Origin: Methanoculleus sp. 7T
Lineage (GTDB): Archaea > Halobacteriota > Methanomicrobia > Methanomicrobiales > Methanoculleaceae
DNA length: 64,000 nt
NCBI RefSeq assembly: GCF_023195915.1
Contig: NZ_JALPRP010000002.1
Span: 248,001 to 312,000, forward strand
Reading direction: 5' to 3'
Below are positions 43,170 through 51,862 of this stretch, in pieces. The notes beneath the pieces are model-generated. The model was not told where the DNA came from and ran no database searches. It saw only the letters and a list, made by a program, of their open reading frames with translations. The position numbers were made by a program, and so were the translations under genes. Positions within the stretch are counted from its first letter, which is position 1. Each line of letters begins with the position of its first letter.

Positions 43170-43499
43170 GTGATCAAGGTGTTGAGGTCAGGAGATACAG
43201 ACCCTAAAACTGATATCTATACCCTTCTTATTCAGAAACGGGGCGAGATCCTCTCCCTTGCAGAGCGGAGGGGTGCAAAGAACGTCCGTGTTTTCGGATC
43301 TGTGGCGCGGAACGAGGCCCGGACGGACAGTGATGTCGATCTCCTGGTTGATCTGGACCCTGACCGGAGTCTTCTTGATCTGGGAGGCCTTGCGATGGAT
43401 CTCTCCCTCCTCCTCGATCGCCCGGTCGATGTTGTGACCGAAGCGGGACTCCGGGGACGGATACGTTCCCGGGTCCTACGTGAGGCGCGGGCCTTATGA
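43170..43499 (+). CDS. MntA-like minimal nucleotidyltransferase antitoxin
   Basis: A 109-residue protein with the minimal nucleotidyltransferase motif GSVARNEARTDSDVDLLVD (GSx10DxD, about residues 43-60) and the C-terminal end VDVVTEAGLRGRIRSRVLREA. MntA proteins add AMP residues to HepT toxins and so inactivate them. The GTG at 43170 lies about 25 bases after a TATA-like CCTATATAG (about 43137), so the transcript is probably leaderless. The stop overlaps the start of the HepT gene (ATGAG). Confidence 0.8.
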   Translation: MIKVLRSGDTDPKTDIYTLLIQKRGEILSLAERRGAKNVRVFGSVARNEARTDSDVDLLVDLDPDRSLLDLGGLAMDLSLLLDRPVDVVTEAGLRGRIRSRVLREARAL

Positions 43500-43826
43500 G
43501 AGATGACCGTGAACTGGTACTGGATGTCCTGGAAGCCATTGAACGGATTGAACATGTGGTCGGTCCGGGGCCGTGAGTACTTTTACGATGATGAGATGGC
43601 GCAGGTCTGGGTGATCTATCACCTCCAGATCATCGGGGAAGCGGTACGGGGGATCTCTTCGGAATTCAGGGCCGCAAACCCAGGGGTTTCGTGGTCGGAT
43701 ATCATTGGGATGAGGAATATCCTCGTCCACCACTATTTTGGAATCGACCGGGATGCGGTCTGGAATGTGGTCGAAGATGACCTGCCGGCACTAAAGGAGT
43801 ACCTTTTGCCGCGGGCTGAGGAATAG
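43496..43826 (+). pseudogene. HepT-like HEPN toxin with a frameshift
   Basis: The proper start is the ATG at 43496 overlapping the MntA stop: MRDDRELVLDVLEAIERIEH is the normal HepT N-terminus. That frame ends at a TGA about 80 bases later. The rest (GREYFYDDEMAQVWVIYHL, then GEAVRGI... and the catalytic RNILVHHYF, the Rx4HxY motif) continues in the +1 frame to 43826. One base too many near 43557-43573 splits the gene. Unless ribosomes shift frame there, no full toxin is made. Confidence 0.75.
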
Positions 43827-43937
43827 CGGCACTTCGAAATAGTGGACCGTTTCAGCTAAAATTTTCCATGAAAACCGCCCTGATTTGGCGACGGGGAGGC
43901 TCCCCGGGTCCAGCTTGTGCGGGGAGGGGGTCTCCCC

Positions 43938-44155
43938 CTGCGCACCTGCGGTGCTCACGCCCGCTTACGCTCACGCCTCGAAACTCTTCGAGTTTCTCAA
44001 GCTCGCTTTCGCTCGCACTGCGCACCTGACGGTGCTCGAACGACGCTCCTTCGGGAGCATCCTACTGCGCATCTGGCGATGCTCGAACGACGGGCGTGCC
44101 GTCCGTCGCACTGCGCACCTAGCGGTGCTCGAGCTCCGCTCCTCCGGAGCATCGC
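43938..44155. repeat. cluster of paired-hairpin repeats with covarying stems
   Basis: Four to five degenerate units of about 45 bases. Each starts with CACTGCGCACCT-like sequence. The first stem appears as GCACC-TGC-GGTGC, GCACC-TGAC-GGTGC, GCATC-TGGC-GATGC and GCACC-TAGC-GGTGC, so a base change in one arm is matched in the other. A second stem follows in each (GCTCC-TTCG-GGAGC; GACGG-GCGTG-CCGTC; GCTCC-TCC-GGAGC). No protein is convincingly encoded. The interval 43827-44805 otherwise holds only GC-rich sequence and the pilin promoter. Confidence 0.7.
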
Positions 44156-44714
44156 ACTCCCCGGTCCCCACCCCCCAAGATGACTTTCCGTCGGGGAAGG
44201 CGCCCCTCCGCCGCCGGCCCGGTGCCGGCGACTCTTCATACCCGCTTTATCGGAGGAGACGGGAAGCGATCACCACCGCTGTCGAGCGGGATCGAAAGAA
44301 GGGAGCACAGGGGGATCACCTGCCGCAGGCGCTTTATAGTTCCCGGTCGGAACCCCGGGCTGTGCCGCCCGGTAACGCTCACCCCCTGCCCCGGGCCGGA
44401 GCGTAGCCATCCAAGCTCCCGCCCCCGTGGCCCGACGCCCCGGGCGGTACCGCCGCCGGCTACCCTTCCGCTGCGGCAGGTCGCGCAACCGGCGAAATCC
44501 GGGCCCGCCCCGGCCCGGAATGCACCGCCACCCGCCGCACCTACGGCGCGCCGCCGAGGGCTCTGATTTATATATCGGGAGTTATGGGCTTGTATTTTCC
44601 CAAAGTCGGCGTTCCTCGCTTGGACCTTCTTTGCAACAACTCCTTTATGCCGTGAAAGATCCTTTCGTAGAGCCGCAGGCAAGGATATTAAATCGTTCCG
44701 GAAAAAATCACTAC

Positions 44715-44805
44715 GATATCTTTATATCTCAAGACAAATTAGGTTGTTTCATCGACTGACAAGCCCATCGGGGTATGGTGCGGTGTCAGGAGAGGTGTAT
44801 ATTGC
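44715..44805 (+). promoter_or_regulatory. promoter and ribosome-binding site of pilin gene
   Basis: TATA element TCTTTATATCTC (about 44719-44730) and a ribosome-binding site AGGAGAGGTG (44789-44798) precede the ATG at 44806, giving a leader of about 50 bases. Confidence 0.6.
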
Positions 44806-45240
44806 ATGATGAACTTCAAGCAGAATGAAGAAGCAGTCTCACCGGTGATCGGCGTCATCCTCATGGTCGCCATCACGGTGATCCTCGCCGCGGTGATTGC
44901 GGCGTTTGTGTTTGGGATGTCTGGGAATATTCAGACAACGAAGAGCGTTGCTGCGACTGCAAAACAAGTGGGGTCGGATATTGTCATTACCTACCAGGGC
45001 GGTACAGATAACCCAAGCCTGAATTATCTTACAATGGATGTCGTAGGTAAAAAGACATATACCATGGGTGTATCGGGGAGCACACAAGCCACTGAACCTA
45101 CTGGGACAACCAGCAGTCTTAAAGTACCTGTTGGATCAACGTTTACATTCAGTGGCGGCACATCAGGACAAGACCATGTAGTCGTGACGGGTCACTTTAA
45201 CGACGGCTCTGCGCAGGTTATTCTAGACACCTATGTCTAA
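44806..45240 (+). CDS. archaeal type IV pilin-like protein
   Basis: A 144-residue protein. The N-terminus carries a short charged leader, EEAVSPVIGVILMVAITVILAAVIAAFVF, split by the usual prepilin peptidase region before the AVSPVIG hydrophobic helix (residues 11-40), matching archaeal pilin N-terminal domains. The rest is beta-rich with Ser/Thr and two N-x-S/T-like sites. It would assemble into a surface filament used for adhesion or motility. It is followed 8 bases later by a multi-spanning membrane protein that may act on the same structure. Confidence 0.85.
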   Translation: MMNFKQNEEAVSPVIGVILMVAITVILAAVIAAFVFGMSGNIQTTKSVAATAKQVGSDIVITYQGGTDNPSLNYLTMDVVGKKTYTMGVSGSTQATEPTGTTSSLKVPVGSTFTFSGGTSGQDHVVVTGHFNDGSAQVILDTYV

Positions 45241-45248
45241 GTAACTCT

Positions 45249-47003
45249 ATGAGGCAACCCAACAAGTTTATTTTTTTCATTCTTACGTCGGCACTCTGTA
45301 TTTCGCTTATCGCCAATTATCCAGTGGTTTACTTAACTGACGAGTGGATCACCGCAGACCAACTCAACCACCTCGTCACCGACAATGACCTCCTCTATGG
45401 CTATTCACCTTATGGCGCCTCCAGTTACGCTGCCTCGCACCACAACACCCTCTGCTACACCCTCGCTCTTCCGATCGTCTCCCTCCCGGCCTACCACCTC
45501 TTCTCGCTCTTCGGCGACGACTTCCGCCTCGCTGTGCTCCTCCTCTGGTCTGCCCTCCTCCTCGCCCTGCTCCTCATGATCGAGTTCTGGTACCCGCAGT
45601 ACGCCCGCTGGCGAGGGATCCCCTGGACATGGGCCGGGATCATCTCATGGGGCGTGCTCATCATCCTCAACGCGGCGCTCTACCGGCCGTTCTGGTTCTT
45701 GCGGGGAGTGCAGCCCTACGACGTCGGGGTCTACCCCGAAGTCGCCGCGATCGTCTTTGCAAACAGCCTTGCCTTCGCCCTCCTCGCGGTCGTCGTCTTC
45801 CTCATCTTCAGAGAGGTCCTCGGGTCAGACCGCTGGGGGGTCTTCGGCCTCGCTGCGACGGTGTGCTGCTCCTCGTACCTCTTCTGGTCCGGGAACGCGA
45901 AAGACCACGTGCTCGTAGCCCTCCTCTTCGCCGTCGCGCTCTACTGCTTCACCCTCTATCTTTCGCAGGAGAACCCCCTCTACCTCTTTGCGTCGTTCAT
46001 CGCCGTCGGGTGGACGGCTTGGGCGCGGCCGGAACTCGGGCCGGCGCTCGCAGTCGGGTTCTTCTTCTTCGCCCTCGCTGTCGCGGCCGGGAAGGGGCGG
46101 CGGGAGGCCTGGCGGGTCGTCCTCGCCGCCGCAGGGGTCCCGCTCGGTGCCCTCCCGCTCTTCGTGAACAACTGGGGGCTCTCCGGCCACCCCCTCACCC
46201 TCCCCTGGGTTGCGGGATATGCCTCCGCCGGAGCGGAAGTGCTTCCCACCGGGTCGGAGAACCTCTGGAGCACTGTGGCCGGGCAGTACGCCCTCCCGCC
46301 CGGCGATCTCCTCTCCGGGCTCTACGGGGCCTTCTTCGCGCCGGTCCGGCCTGGGTCCGCCGCGTTCTTCCAGGTCTCGCCGCTTTCGTTCTTCGCCCTC
46401 CTCCTCGCCGCGGTGGCCGGATACGCCCTCCTCCGCTGGAGATCGACCGGGATCGACCCCCGGGATGCACGAATCCTCGCCTTCTTCGCGCTCGCCGCCG
46501 TCCTCGTGGTGCTCACCTACGCCCGTTCCCTCCCCGGAATGTCGGCAAGCCCCGGTATCATCCCCGACATGCGCTACCTCTCCCCGGCCTATCTCCCCAT
46601 GCTCGTCATCGGGGTCTATGCCCTGAAACACGCTGGCCTCGACGGCGACGGGGTCCGGGAGGCGCTCAAGGTCCTCTTCTGGCTCGCGATCATCGACCTC
46701 CCGCTCATATTCATCGCTCTCCAGGTCATCGCCGGCAAAAACCTCGCAGGACAGGTCACGTTCCTCATGTACCTCACCTACCTCTTCCTCGCCGGGGCCG
46801 CGGCGCTCTATATCGCCGTCCTCGCCAAGCGTGCCTCCCCCCGCCTCCTCGCCTACGCAGTCCCGGTGCTGATGTTCTTCGGACTCGCCTGGCTCGCGGT
46901 CGTCGACTTCCGGTTCGCCACCAGCTGCTGGGAGGGCTACCACTTCTGGATACCGGTGGTGGAGTACCTCTGGTACATCCAGTACACGATCTTCCCGCTG
47001 TGA
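45249..47003 (+). CDS. large multi-spanning membrane protein, possibly a GT-C-type glycosyltransferase
   Basis: A 584-residue protein with about twelve membrane helices. The first extracytoplasmic loop contains acidic DEWITADQ and a SYAASHHNT region, a layout seen in GT-C-type lipid-linked-sugar glycosyltransferases of archaea, but no motif proves this. It begins 8 bases after the pilin gene, so it might glycosylate the pilin or other surface proteins. Its 3' portion, from DMRYLSPAYLP to the end (about 46566-47003), is duplicated at 49719-50157. Confidence 0.7.
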   Translation: MRQPNKFIFFILTSALCISLIANYPVVYLTDEWITADQLNHLVTDNDLLYGYSPYGASSYAASHHNTLCYTLALPIVSLPAYHLFSLFGDDFRLAVLLLWSALLLALLLMIEFWYPQYARWRGIPWTWAGIISWGVLIILNAALYRPFWFLRGVQPYDVGVYPEVAAIVFANSLAFALLAVVVFLIFREVLGSDRWGVFGLAATVCCSSYLFWSGNAKDHVLVALLFAVALYCFTLYLSQENPLYLFASFIAVGWTAWARPELGPALAVGFFFFALAVAAGKGRREAWRVVLAAAGVPLGALPLFVNNWGLSGHPLTLPWVAGYASAGAEVLPTGSENLWSTVAGQYALPPGDLLSGLYGAFFAPVRPGSAAFFQVSPLSFFALLLAAVAGYALLRWRSTGIDPRDARILAFFALAAVLVVLTYARSLPGMSASPGIIPDMRYLSPAYLPMLVIGVYALKHAGLDGDGVREALKVLFWLAIIDLPLIFIALQVIAGKNLAGQVTFLMYLTYLFLAGAAALYIAVLAKRASPRLLAYAVPVLMFFGLAWLAVVDFRFATSCWEGYHFWIPVVEYLWYIQYTIFPL

Positions 47004-47745
47004 CGAGGAGAGCGGCCGCGAGACCGGACCGACGAAGAACAAGGCGGCAGCGGGAGCATCTCTTCTCGTTCGACCTTGAGGTCTACCGGCAGTGGGCACG
47101 CGGGGCAGAGGTATGGCTCGATGAGGGCGGGGACCGGGACGACGGTCCCGGCCCTGGCGACTCTTTCAGCATTCCAGCAGGTTTTCAGCAGAATTCCAGC
47201 AGGTGCTGCAAGGATCGATCTCCCCGGAACGGCGCTGAATCAGAGAGTACTAGTACAGAGAGAGACGCGTCTCTCTCTATTGATCATAATGTACAGCAAA
47301 AGAGAGACCCACACAGTTCGACCGGTTCCGGGGTCTCCGGGTGCGTGCGTGTGTGCGAAACCCGGAATGCTGTAACCACAACCCGGGTACCGCCGGATAC
47401 ATCCCCGAATGGGAATTCCCGGAATTTAATCCCGCCGTTAGATTTCAACGGGCTCCGTAAACCGCTGAAAACTGCCGAAAACAGAGGAGGATTGCTGGAA
47501 GCACGTGCGGGGGGAACCGTGCCCCTGCCCGGGGTTCTGGACTCCCGGATGTTTGAGCGGGTGAAGGTGGACCCCGGTCGGTGTGATATCTGTCAGACGG
47601 GGAAGGCGGTCTACCGCTCGCGTGCGGCGCAGGCGAAAGTCTGCGGAGGTGCGATGGTTTGCAGGACCGGAGCATGAGCACCGAAAGGTTGCGAAGGTGC
47701 TACGCCCGACTGGTGCGGGAGGGGAACGCGAGGGAGGGGGTGAAG
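47004..47745 (+). pseudogene. decayed copy 1 of an unrecognised zinc-finger/HTH gene
   Basis: An open frame without a clear start carries HLFSFDLEVYRQWARGAEVW (about 47060-47120), a Gln/Ser-rich middle, and near its end FERVKVDPGRCDICQTGKAV (about 47550-47610). The last expected part, CEGxYARLVREGNAREGVK, is in another frame (about 47690-47745). Compared with the copy at 50158, about 150 bases coding for a helix-turn-helix are deleted. The linker contains repeated CAGCA words. Function unknown. Confidence 0.45.
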
Positions 47746-48001
47746 TGAACGACGGGCCGAAGGGCCGGAGTTCGAGAAAACCCGGAGGGTTTTCGAGTGG
47801 CGGCTTCCCCGCAGGGGGAGGAGTTAGAGCACCGCCAAGTGCGGCGAATTCGTGGCGTTCCCCTCCCCACGAAACACCGATCCTCTCAATTTCAGGTGGC
47901 AGATGTCGGACACCTCAAAACGGAAGATGCCCGGGAGGTCCGATAAATGTCCATTACGTTTTCCAGAACCTTTTTCATCCATTGGTTCAAATATAGACCA
48001 T

Positions 48002-48547
48002 GTGGAACAGAATGTGTCCATTCAGATCGTTGCTCTCCTGCTCAGGGGCGACTCTCATCCCCGCAAACTTGCACAGGATCTGGGCCTCTCGCATACCACC
48101 GTGTTGCGGAAACTTAGGGGTCTATTAGATGGAAATGTCGTCGACTTCAGGATGGAAGGGAAGAATAAGACCTATTTCCTGAAGAAAACCCTTGAAGCGC
48201 GGGTGCACGTCTATGTGGCGGAATGGTACGCGCTCGGAAACCTGATAAAAGAGGCCCCGTATCTGCGATCCATCATCAGAACGATTCAGGAGCGAGAGGA
48301 TGTCCCGCTCGCCGTAATCTTCGGCAGTTATGCGAAGGGGACCGCAGATCGAAAGAGCGATATCGATCTCTATATCGAGACGGATGATAGAATAGTGAAA
48401 CGGGAGCTGGAACGGTACCATTCGAAGCTCAGCGTGAAGATTGGGCTCTGGGATCCGGAGAATCTGCTGATTCAGGAGATCGCAAAGAACCATGTCATCG
48501 TGAAGGGAGTCGAGCGATTTTATGAGAAAACAGGGTTTTTTGAATAA
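48002..48547 (+). CDS. helix-turn-helix nucleotidyltransferase (MNT-type antitoxin)
   Basis: About 181 residues from a GTG at 48002; the frame extends to 47852 but the upstream part is unlike protein. Residues 1-60 form a winged helix (RKLAQDLGLSHTTVLRKLRGL). The nucleotidyltransferase motif GSYAKGTADRKSDIDLYI follows near residues 100-117 with the GSx10DxD pattern complete. Its end overlaps the HEPN gene by 26 bases. Such MNT/HEPN pairs are toxin-antitoxin modules in which the nucleotidyltransferase silences the HEPN RNase; the DNA-binding part may autoregulate the pair. Confidence 0.8.
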   Translation: MEQNVSIQIVALLLRGDSHPRKLAQDLGLSHTTVLRKLRGLLDGNVVDFRMEGKNKTYFLKKTLEARVHVYVAEWYALGNLIKEAPYLRSIIRTIQEREDVPLAVIFGSYAKGTADRKSDIDLYIETDDRIVKRELERYHSKLSVKIGLWDPENLLIQEIAKNHVIVKGVERFYEKTGFFE

Positions 48548-49007
48548 ACTCCACCGCGAGGGAAAGATCCGGATTGTTGAGCCCAGCGCTCAGGTCCAGG
48601 AGGCATACCGGAAGAAATCGGAAAGTTACCTCGCCTCGGCAAAGATCCTGCTCGAGAACGGGCGGCTTGAGGAGACCGTATCGATGGCATACTACAGCAT
48701 GTACTATATGGTGCTGGCCCTCCTCTTCACGACGGGCATAAAATGTGAAAATCACTCCGGCGCAATGATCCTCCTTGAGAGCCTGTATGGGATCGACAAC
48801 ACCCGGATTGCTGCCGCCAAACGGGATCGTATCGATAAACAGTACTATGTAGATTTCGCGATCACAGCAGAGGATGTCCGCGACTCCATAGAAGAGGCGG
48901 AGGAGTTCTGTGCAGACCTGCTCGATTACATGGAGCGGTTGCACCAGGGAGATATCTCACGCCTCAGGGAGGAAGCAGCGCGGCTCCTGGAAGGGCCGCC
49001 GGGATGA
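48522..49007 (+). CDS. HEPN domain protein (toxin partner)
   Basis: A 161-residue helical protein. The HEPN core (about residues 28-140) has SESYLASAKILLENGRLEE, then SMAYYSMYYMVLALLF and the conserved NHSGAMILLESLYG region. No Rx4-6H motif is clear, so RNase activity is uncertain. It is translationally coupled to the nucleotidyltransferase before it (26-base overlap), which is the main evidence for a functioning pair. Both genes are intact, unlike most modules nearby. Confidence 0.78.
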   Translation: MRKQGFLNKLHREGKIRIVEPSAQVQEAYRKKSESYLASAKILLENGRLEETVSMAYYSMYYMVLALLFTTGIKCENHSGAMILLESLYGIDNTRIAAAKRDRIDKQYYVDFAITAEDVRDSIEEAEEFCADLLDYMERLHQGDISRLREEAARLLEGPPG

Positions 49008-49122
49008 GAGTTACAGGCTGTTTTCTGCGCCCGGAATGCCCCGGCATAACCCTTACGGTCCAGGCTTTTTCTCTTCCCCGTCCCATCATACTCAGGGAGG
49101 GTTACGGGAATGACTGGCGAGA

Positions 49123-49513
49123 AGGCCCCCCGGGAGCCCAATCTCACGGGCGGGATATATGGAAAAGTTCGGTACCGGTCTGGAAAGAATTCGAGCCGAG
49201 TTCGACCATGCAGGGTATCCTCCACCGGAGTTTGATTACTCGTCCCTTGGGTTCAGCCTCGTCCTCCGGAATGATCCGTACACCGGAGAGCGGCTCGATT
49301 CACTCGGGCTGAATGAGCGGCAGATCGCTGCCGTAAACTACCTGAAGACAGGGTTCCATTTCAAACCAGGAGTACCAAAAACTCAACAACGCAAAGAAGG
49401 CGACCGCAACACGGGATCTTAAGGCGATGGTTCAACGCGGCATTCTTCGCAAAGAGGGAACGACCGGGCCAGGCGTACGCTACTCGCTGATATACGCAAC
49501 GAGAGATGGGTAG
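49123..49513 (+). pseudogene. C-terminal remnant of a COG2865 (AlbA/Schlafen-type) regulator
   Basis: The frame reads PISRAGYMEKFGTGLERI (from about 49135), DHAGYPPPEF and LGLNERQIAAVNYLKTG, the typical C-terminal part of ATP-binding transcriptional regulators of COG2865. The closing winged helix (TRDLKAMVQRGILRKEGTTG) is in another frame from about 49410 and runs to TAG at 49511. The N-terminal AlbA_2/ATPase domain is missing. Confidence 0.65.
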
Positions 49514-49528
49514 CAAGAGATCATAGAA

Positions 49529-49580
49529 GGATCGCAATAGGATCAATGGGATCATATTGGGATCATAATAGGATCATAAC
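49529..49580. repeat. five tandem GGATCATA-type repeats (iteron-like)
   Basis: Units start at about 49529, 49540, 49549, 49560 and 49571, with the consensus GGATCATAATA and a period of 9-11 bases. They fall in a short AT-rich gap between a regulator remnant and the duplicated membrane-protein fragment. Confidence 0.65.
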
Positions 49581-49659
49581 GCCTGTCCTGAACACATTTA
49601 GACAAATTTTACGCCTTAAATACGCAAAATACTCTTCTTCTCCATTTTTTAATGGGATC

Positions 49660-50157
49660 ATGGCCTCCACCGAGCACCCGCACGATCACCACCACCCCGC
49701 CGACGACCGCGCCGGCCCCGACATGCGCTACCTCTCCCCAGCCTACCTCCCCATGCTCGTCATCGGGGTCTACGCCCTGAAGCACGCGGGTCTGGACGGT
49801 AACGGGGTGCGGGAGGCCCTCCAGGCGCTCTTCTGGCTCGCGGTCGTCGACCTCCCGCTCATATTCATCGCTCTCCAAGTCATCGCCGGCCGGAACTCCG
49901 CTGGACAGGTCACGTTTCTCATGTACCTCACCTACCTCTTCCTCGCCGGAGCCGCGGCGCTCTACATCGCCGTCCTCACAAAATGTGCCTCCCCTCGCCT
50001 CCTCGCCTACGCCGTCCCGGTGCTGATGTTCTTCGGACTCGCCTGGCTCGCGGTCGTCGACTTCCGGTTCGCCGCCAGCTGCTGGGAGGGCTACCACTTC
50101 TGGATACCGGTGGTGGAGTATATCTGGTACGTCCAGTACACGGTCTTCCCGCTGTGA
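49660..50157 (+). pseudogene. truncated duplicate of the GT-C-like membrane protein
   Basis: From 49719 to 50157 the sequence is about 90 percent identical to the 3' end of the gene at 45249 (from PDMRYLSPAYLP to the end). The frame is open from an ATG at 49660, giving about 165 residues with a novel start containing DHHHPADD. Four membrane helices remain of about twelve. It might be translated, but no full transferase could form. The downstream sequence is duplicated too. Confidence 0.7.
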
Positions 50158-50970
50158 CGAGAAGAGCGGCCGCGAGACCGGACCGACGAAGAACGAGGCG
50201 GCGGCGCTCGGCCTCTCCTACCACCAGACCTACCGGATCCTCCACGGCTACGTGAGCCGGGGGACAACCTACTCGGGGCTGCTGGAGAACTGTCCGGCGG
50301 TCGGCTACGTTGACGCGCTGTTCACCGAGGACGCATGCGGGTATACCGTGCGGCAGGCAACGGGAGCACCTCTTCTCGTTCGACCTTGAGGTCTACCGGC
50401 AGTGGGCACGCGGGGCAGAGGTATGGCTCGATGACGGCGGGGACCGGGACAGTGGTCCCGGCCCTGGCGACTCTTGCAGCATTCCAGCAGGTTTTCAGCA
50501 GAATCCCAGCACCGGGTGCAACGATCAACGGCCGGGAACGGCGCCGGATCTGCCAGTACTTGTACAGATAGAGAGAAGCATCTCTCTCTAAGTACTAAAG
50601 TACAGCAGAACAGACACACAGCCCCCGGTACCGGTTCCGGTGCGGGTGAGTGTGCGAGTGTGTGTGAAATCAGGAATGCAGGAAATGATCCTGAGATATC
50701 GCCATAGCGGGTCGGGAACTTCAATCAAACGCCATTTGGTAGCCCTTTGATTGGCATCACCTGCTGCAACGCGCTGTAAAGAGATGCAAAGCGAGAGCCT
50801 GCGCTGCAAGAGTCTCTGCCCCGGGTGCTTGACCCCTGGGTGTTTGAGTGGGTGAAGACTGAACTCGGCCGGTGTGACGTCTGTAAGGCTGGGAAGGCGG
50901 TCTACCGCTCGCAGGAGGCCAGGCGAAAGGTTGCGAAGGCGCTACGCCCGGCTGGTGTGGGAGTGGAATA
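50158..50970 (+). pseudogene. decayed copy 2 of an unrecognised zinc-finger/HTH gene
   Basis: The frame starting after 50160 includes a helix-turn-helix-like NEAAALGLSYHQTYRILHGY (about 50193-50252), then VGYVDALFTEDACGYTVRQ (about 50300-50357). After a frame change comes HLFSFDLEVYRQWARGAEVW (about 50370-50430) as in copy 1. The far end has LDPWVFEWVKTELGRCDVCK (about 50830-50890), then a stop at 50968. Several indels prevent one product. The whole block after the membrane-protein fragment matches 47004-47745. Confidence 0.45.
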
Positions 50971-51009
50971 GGGGGCAGGTTAAAACCTGAGGTAGGTGAA
51001 TACAATGCA

Positions 51010-51235
51010 GACCATCGCCTGAAGGCACGCCTGAATTCTTCCCCATCAATCCTGGCTTGTTTGAGGATGCCAATCAGGGGTCTCTCTTCAGTTCGCGGTG
51101 CCGAGGTACGGAAAAGACCCGTCACTCCTTCTGCACAACAACATGGGATGAGGTCTGCCGTTGTGGGATGAAACCGTACCGGGCAAGGTACGTTACCATC
51201 TCTTCCCCGGAAACGACCGGCAGCTTATATGACAT
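51010..51235 (-). pseudogene. HicA-like toxin with a frameshift
   Basis: On the minus strand the ATG at 51235 overlaps the HicB end. The first 37 codons (YKLPVVSGEEMVTYLARYGF ... SSHVVVQKE) are a normal HicA start with the catalytic His. A TGA at 51122-51124 ends the frame. The remaining toxin (VPRHRELKR, then LIGILKQARIDGEEFRRAF) continues in another frame to about 51010. One indel near 51118 inactivates it. Confidence 0.7.
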
Positions 51236-51449
51236 CGGCTACGTCAACTTTTGCTATCTCGCGGCGGACGGTTGATATCTTCCGGTGCAGTTCATCCCGT
51301 TGCACGTCAAGAACAAGCTCTATTGCTTCTTTGATGTTGGCAAGTGCTTCTTCCCGCGTTTCGCCCTGGCTGATCGCTCCCGGGATCTCGACGCATTGGA
51401 CGGTGAATCCACCCTCTTCCTGCGGTTCGAGCACTACCGTATACTTCAT
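51225..51449 (-). CDS. HicB-like antitoxin, partner toxin broken
   Basis: A 74-residue protein: MKYTVVLEPQEEGGFTVQC, PGAISQGETREEALANIKEA and a helical end with ELHRKI. This is the small HicB form without an added DNA-binding domain. A TATA-like CTTGTATAATCC (about 51478-51489 on the minus strand) stands about 30 bases before the start, so it may still be transcribed. Its toxin partner, directly downstream, has a frameshift, so it is an orphan antitoxin. Confidence 0.75.
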   Translation of the reverse strand: MKYTVVLEPQEEGGFTVQCVEIPGAISQGETREEALANIKEAIELVLDVQRDELHRKISTVRREIAKVDVADVI

Positions 51450-51610
51450 GTCCCCGCTATTGGTCGCGCGGATTATACAAGTTTTTGTGGTAGCAGTTCA
51501 GGCTGTCCTGTGAGAGTACCTGCTGCTCTATTAGGGCACTCATTCTGGCACATTTATTCATTATGGCAAATGTGCACATCAATAAATACCAGAACGATCC
51601 ACAGAGATGC

Positions 51611-51841
51611 ATGTCTTCCGCCACAAGCGATACCGGCAGCCAGATCAAGCGCATCCCTGTGAAAGAACCCACCTGGAGGGATCTGCACGACCTCAAAGAA
51701 GCCGGAGAGAGCTACGATGAGCTGCTTAGCCGGATGATCCGGCGCGAGCGTGACTATCGCGACTGGAAGATGGTTGTCGAGATCGAGGAGGCCGGCGAGT
51801 TCGTAGCCTTCGACCCGGACGAGATCCTGCGGGACGATTGA
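51611..51841 (+). CDS. antitoxin of a RelBE-type pair
   Basis: A 76-residue acidic protein. The first half (GSQIKRIPVKEPTWRDLHDL then ESYDELLSRMIRRE) resembles archaeal VapB/RelB-type antitoxins with a ribbon-helix-helix-like start; the end EFVAFDPDEILRDD is acidic. The start may be the ATG at 51611 or an in-frame ATG at 51563. It is followed after 21 bases by a RelE-type toxin. Confidence 0.65.
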   Translation: MSSATSDTGSQIKRIPVKEPTWRDLHDLKEAGESYDELLSRMIRRERDYRDWKMVVEIEEAGEFVAFDPDEILRDD

Positions 51842-51862
51842 GGGGCTGGGGAGCAGGAGAGC

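Noticed and set aside
44236-44682. 148-codon minus-strand frame in the gap before the pilin
   Set aside because: Low-complexity Gly/Ala/Arg composition, no ribosome-binding site or family resemblance.
45629-47677. 682-codon plus-strand frame overlapping the GT-C-like gene
   Set aside because: Its first two thirds are an Arg/Pro-rich shadow of the membrane protein; only the last part (after 47004) has homology, to the unknown zinc-finger gene.
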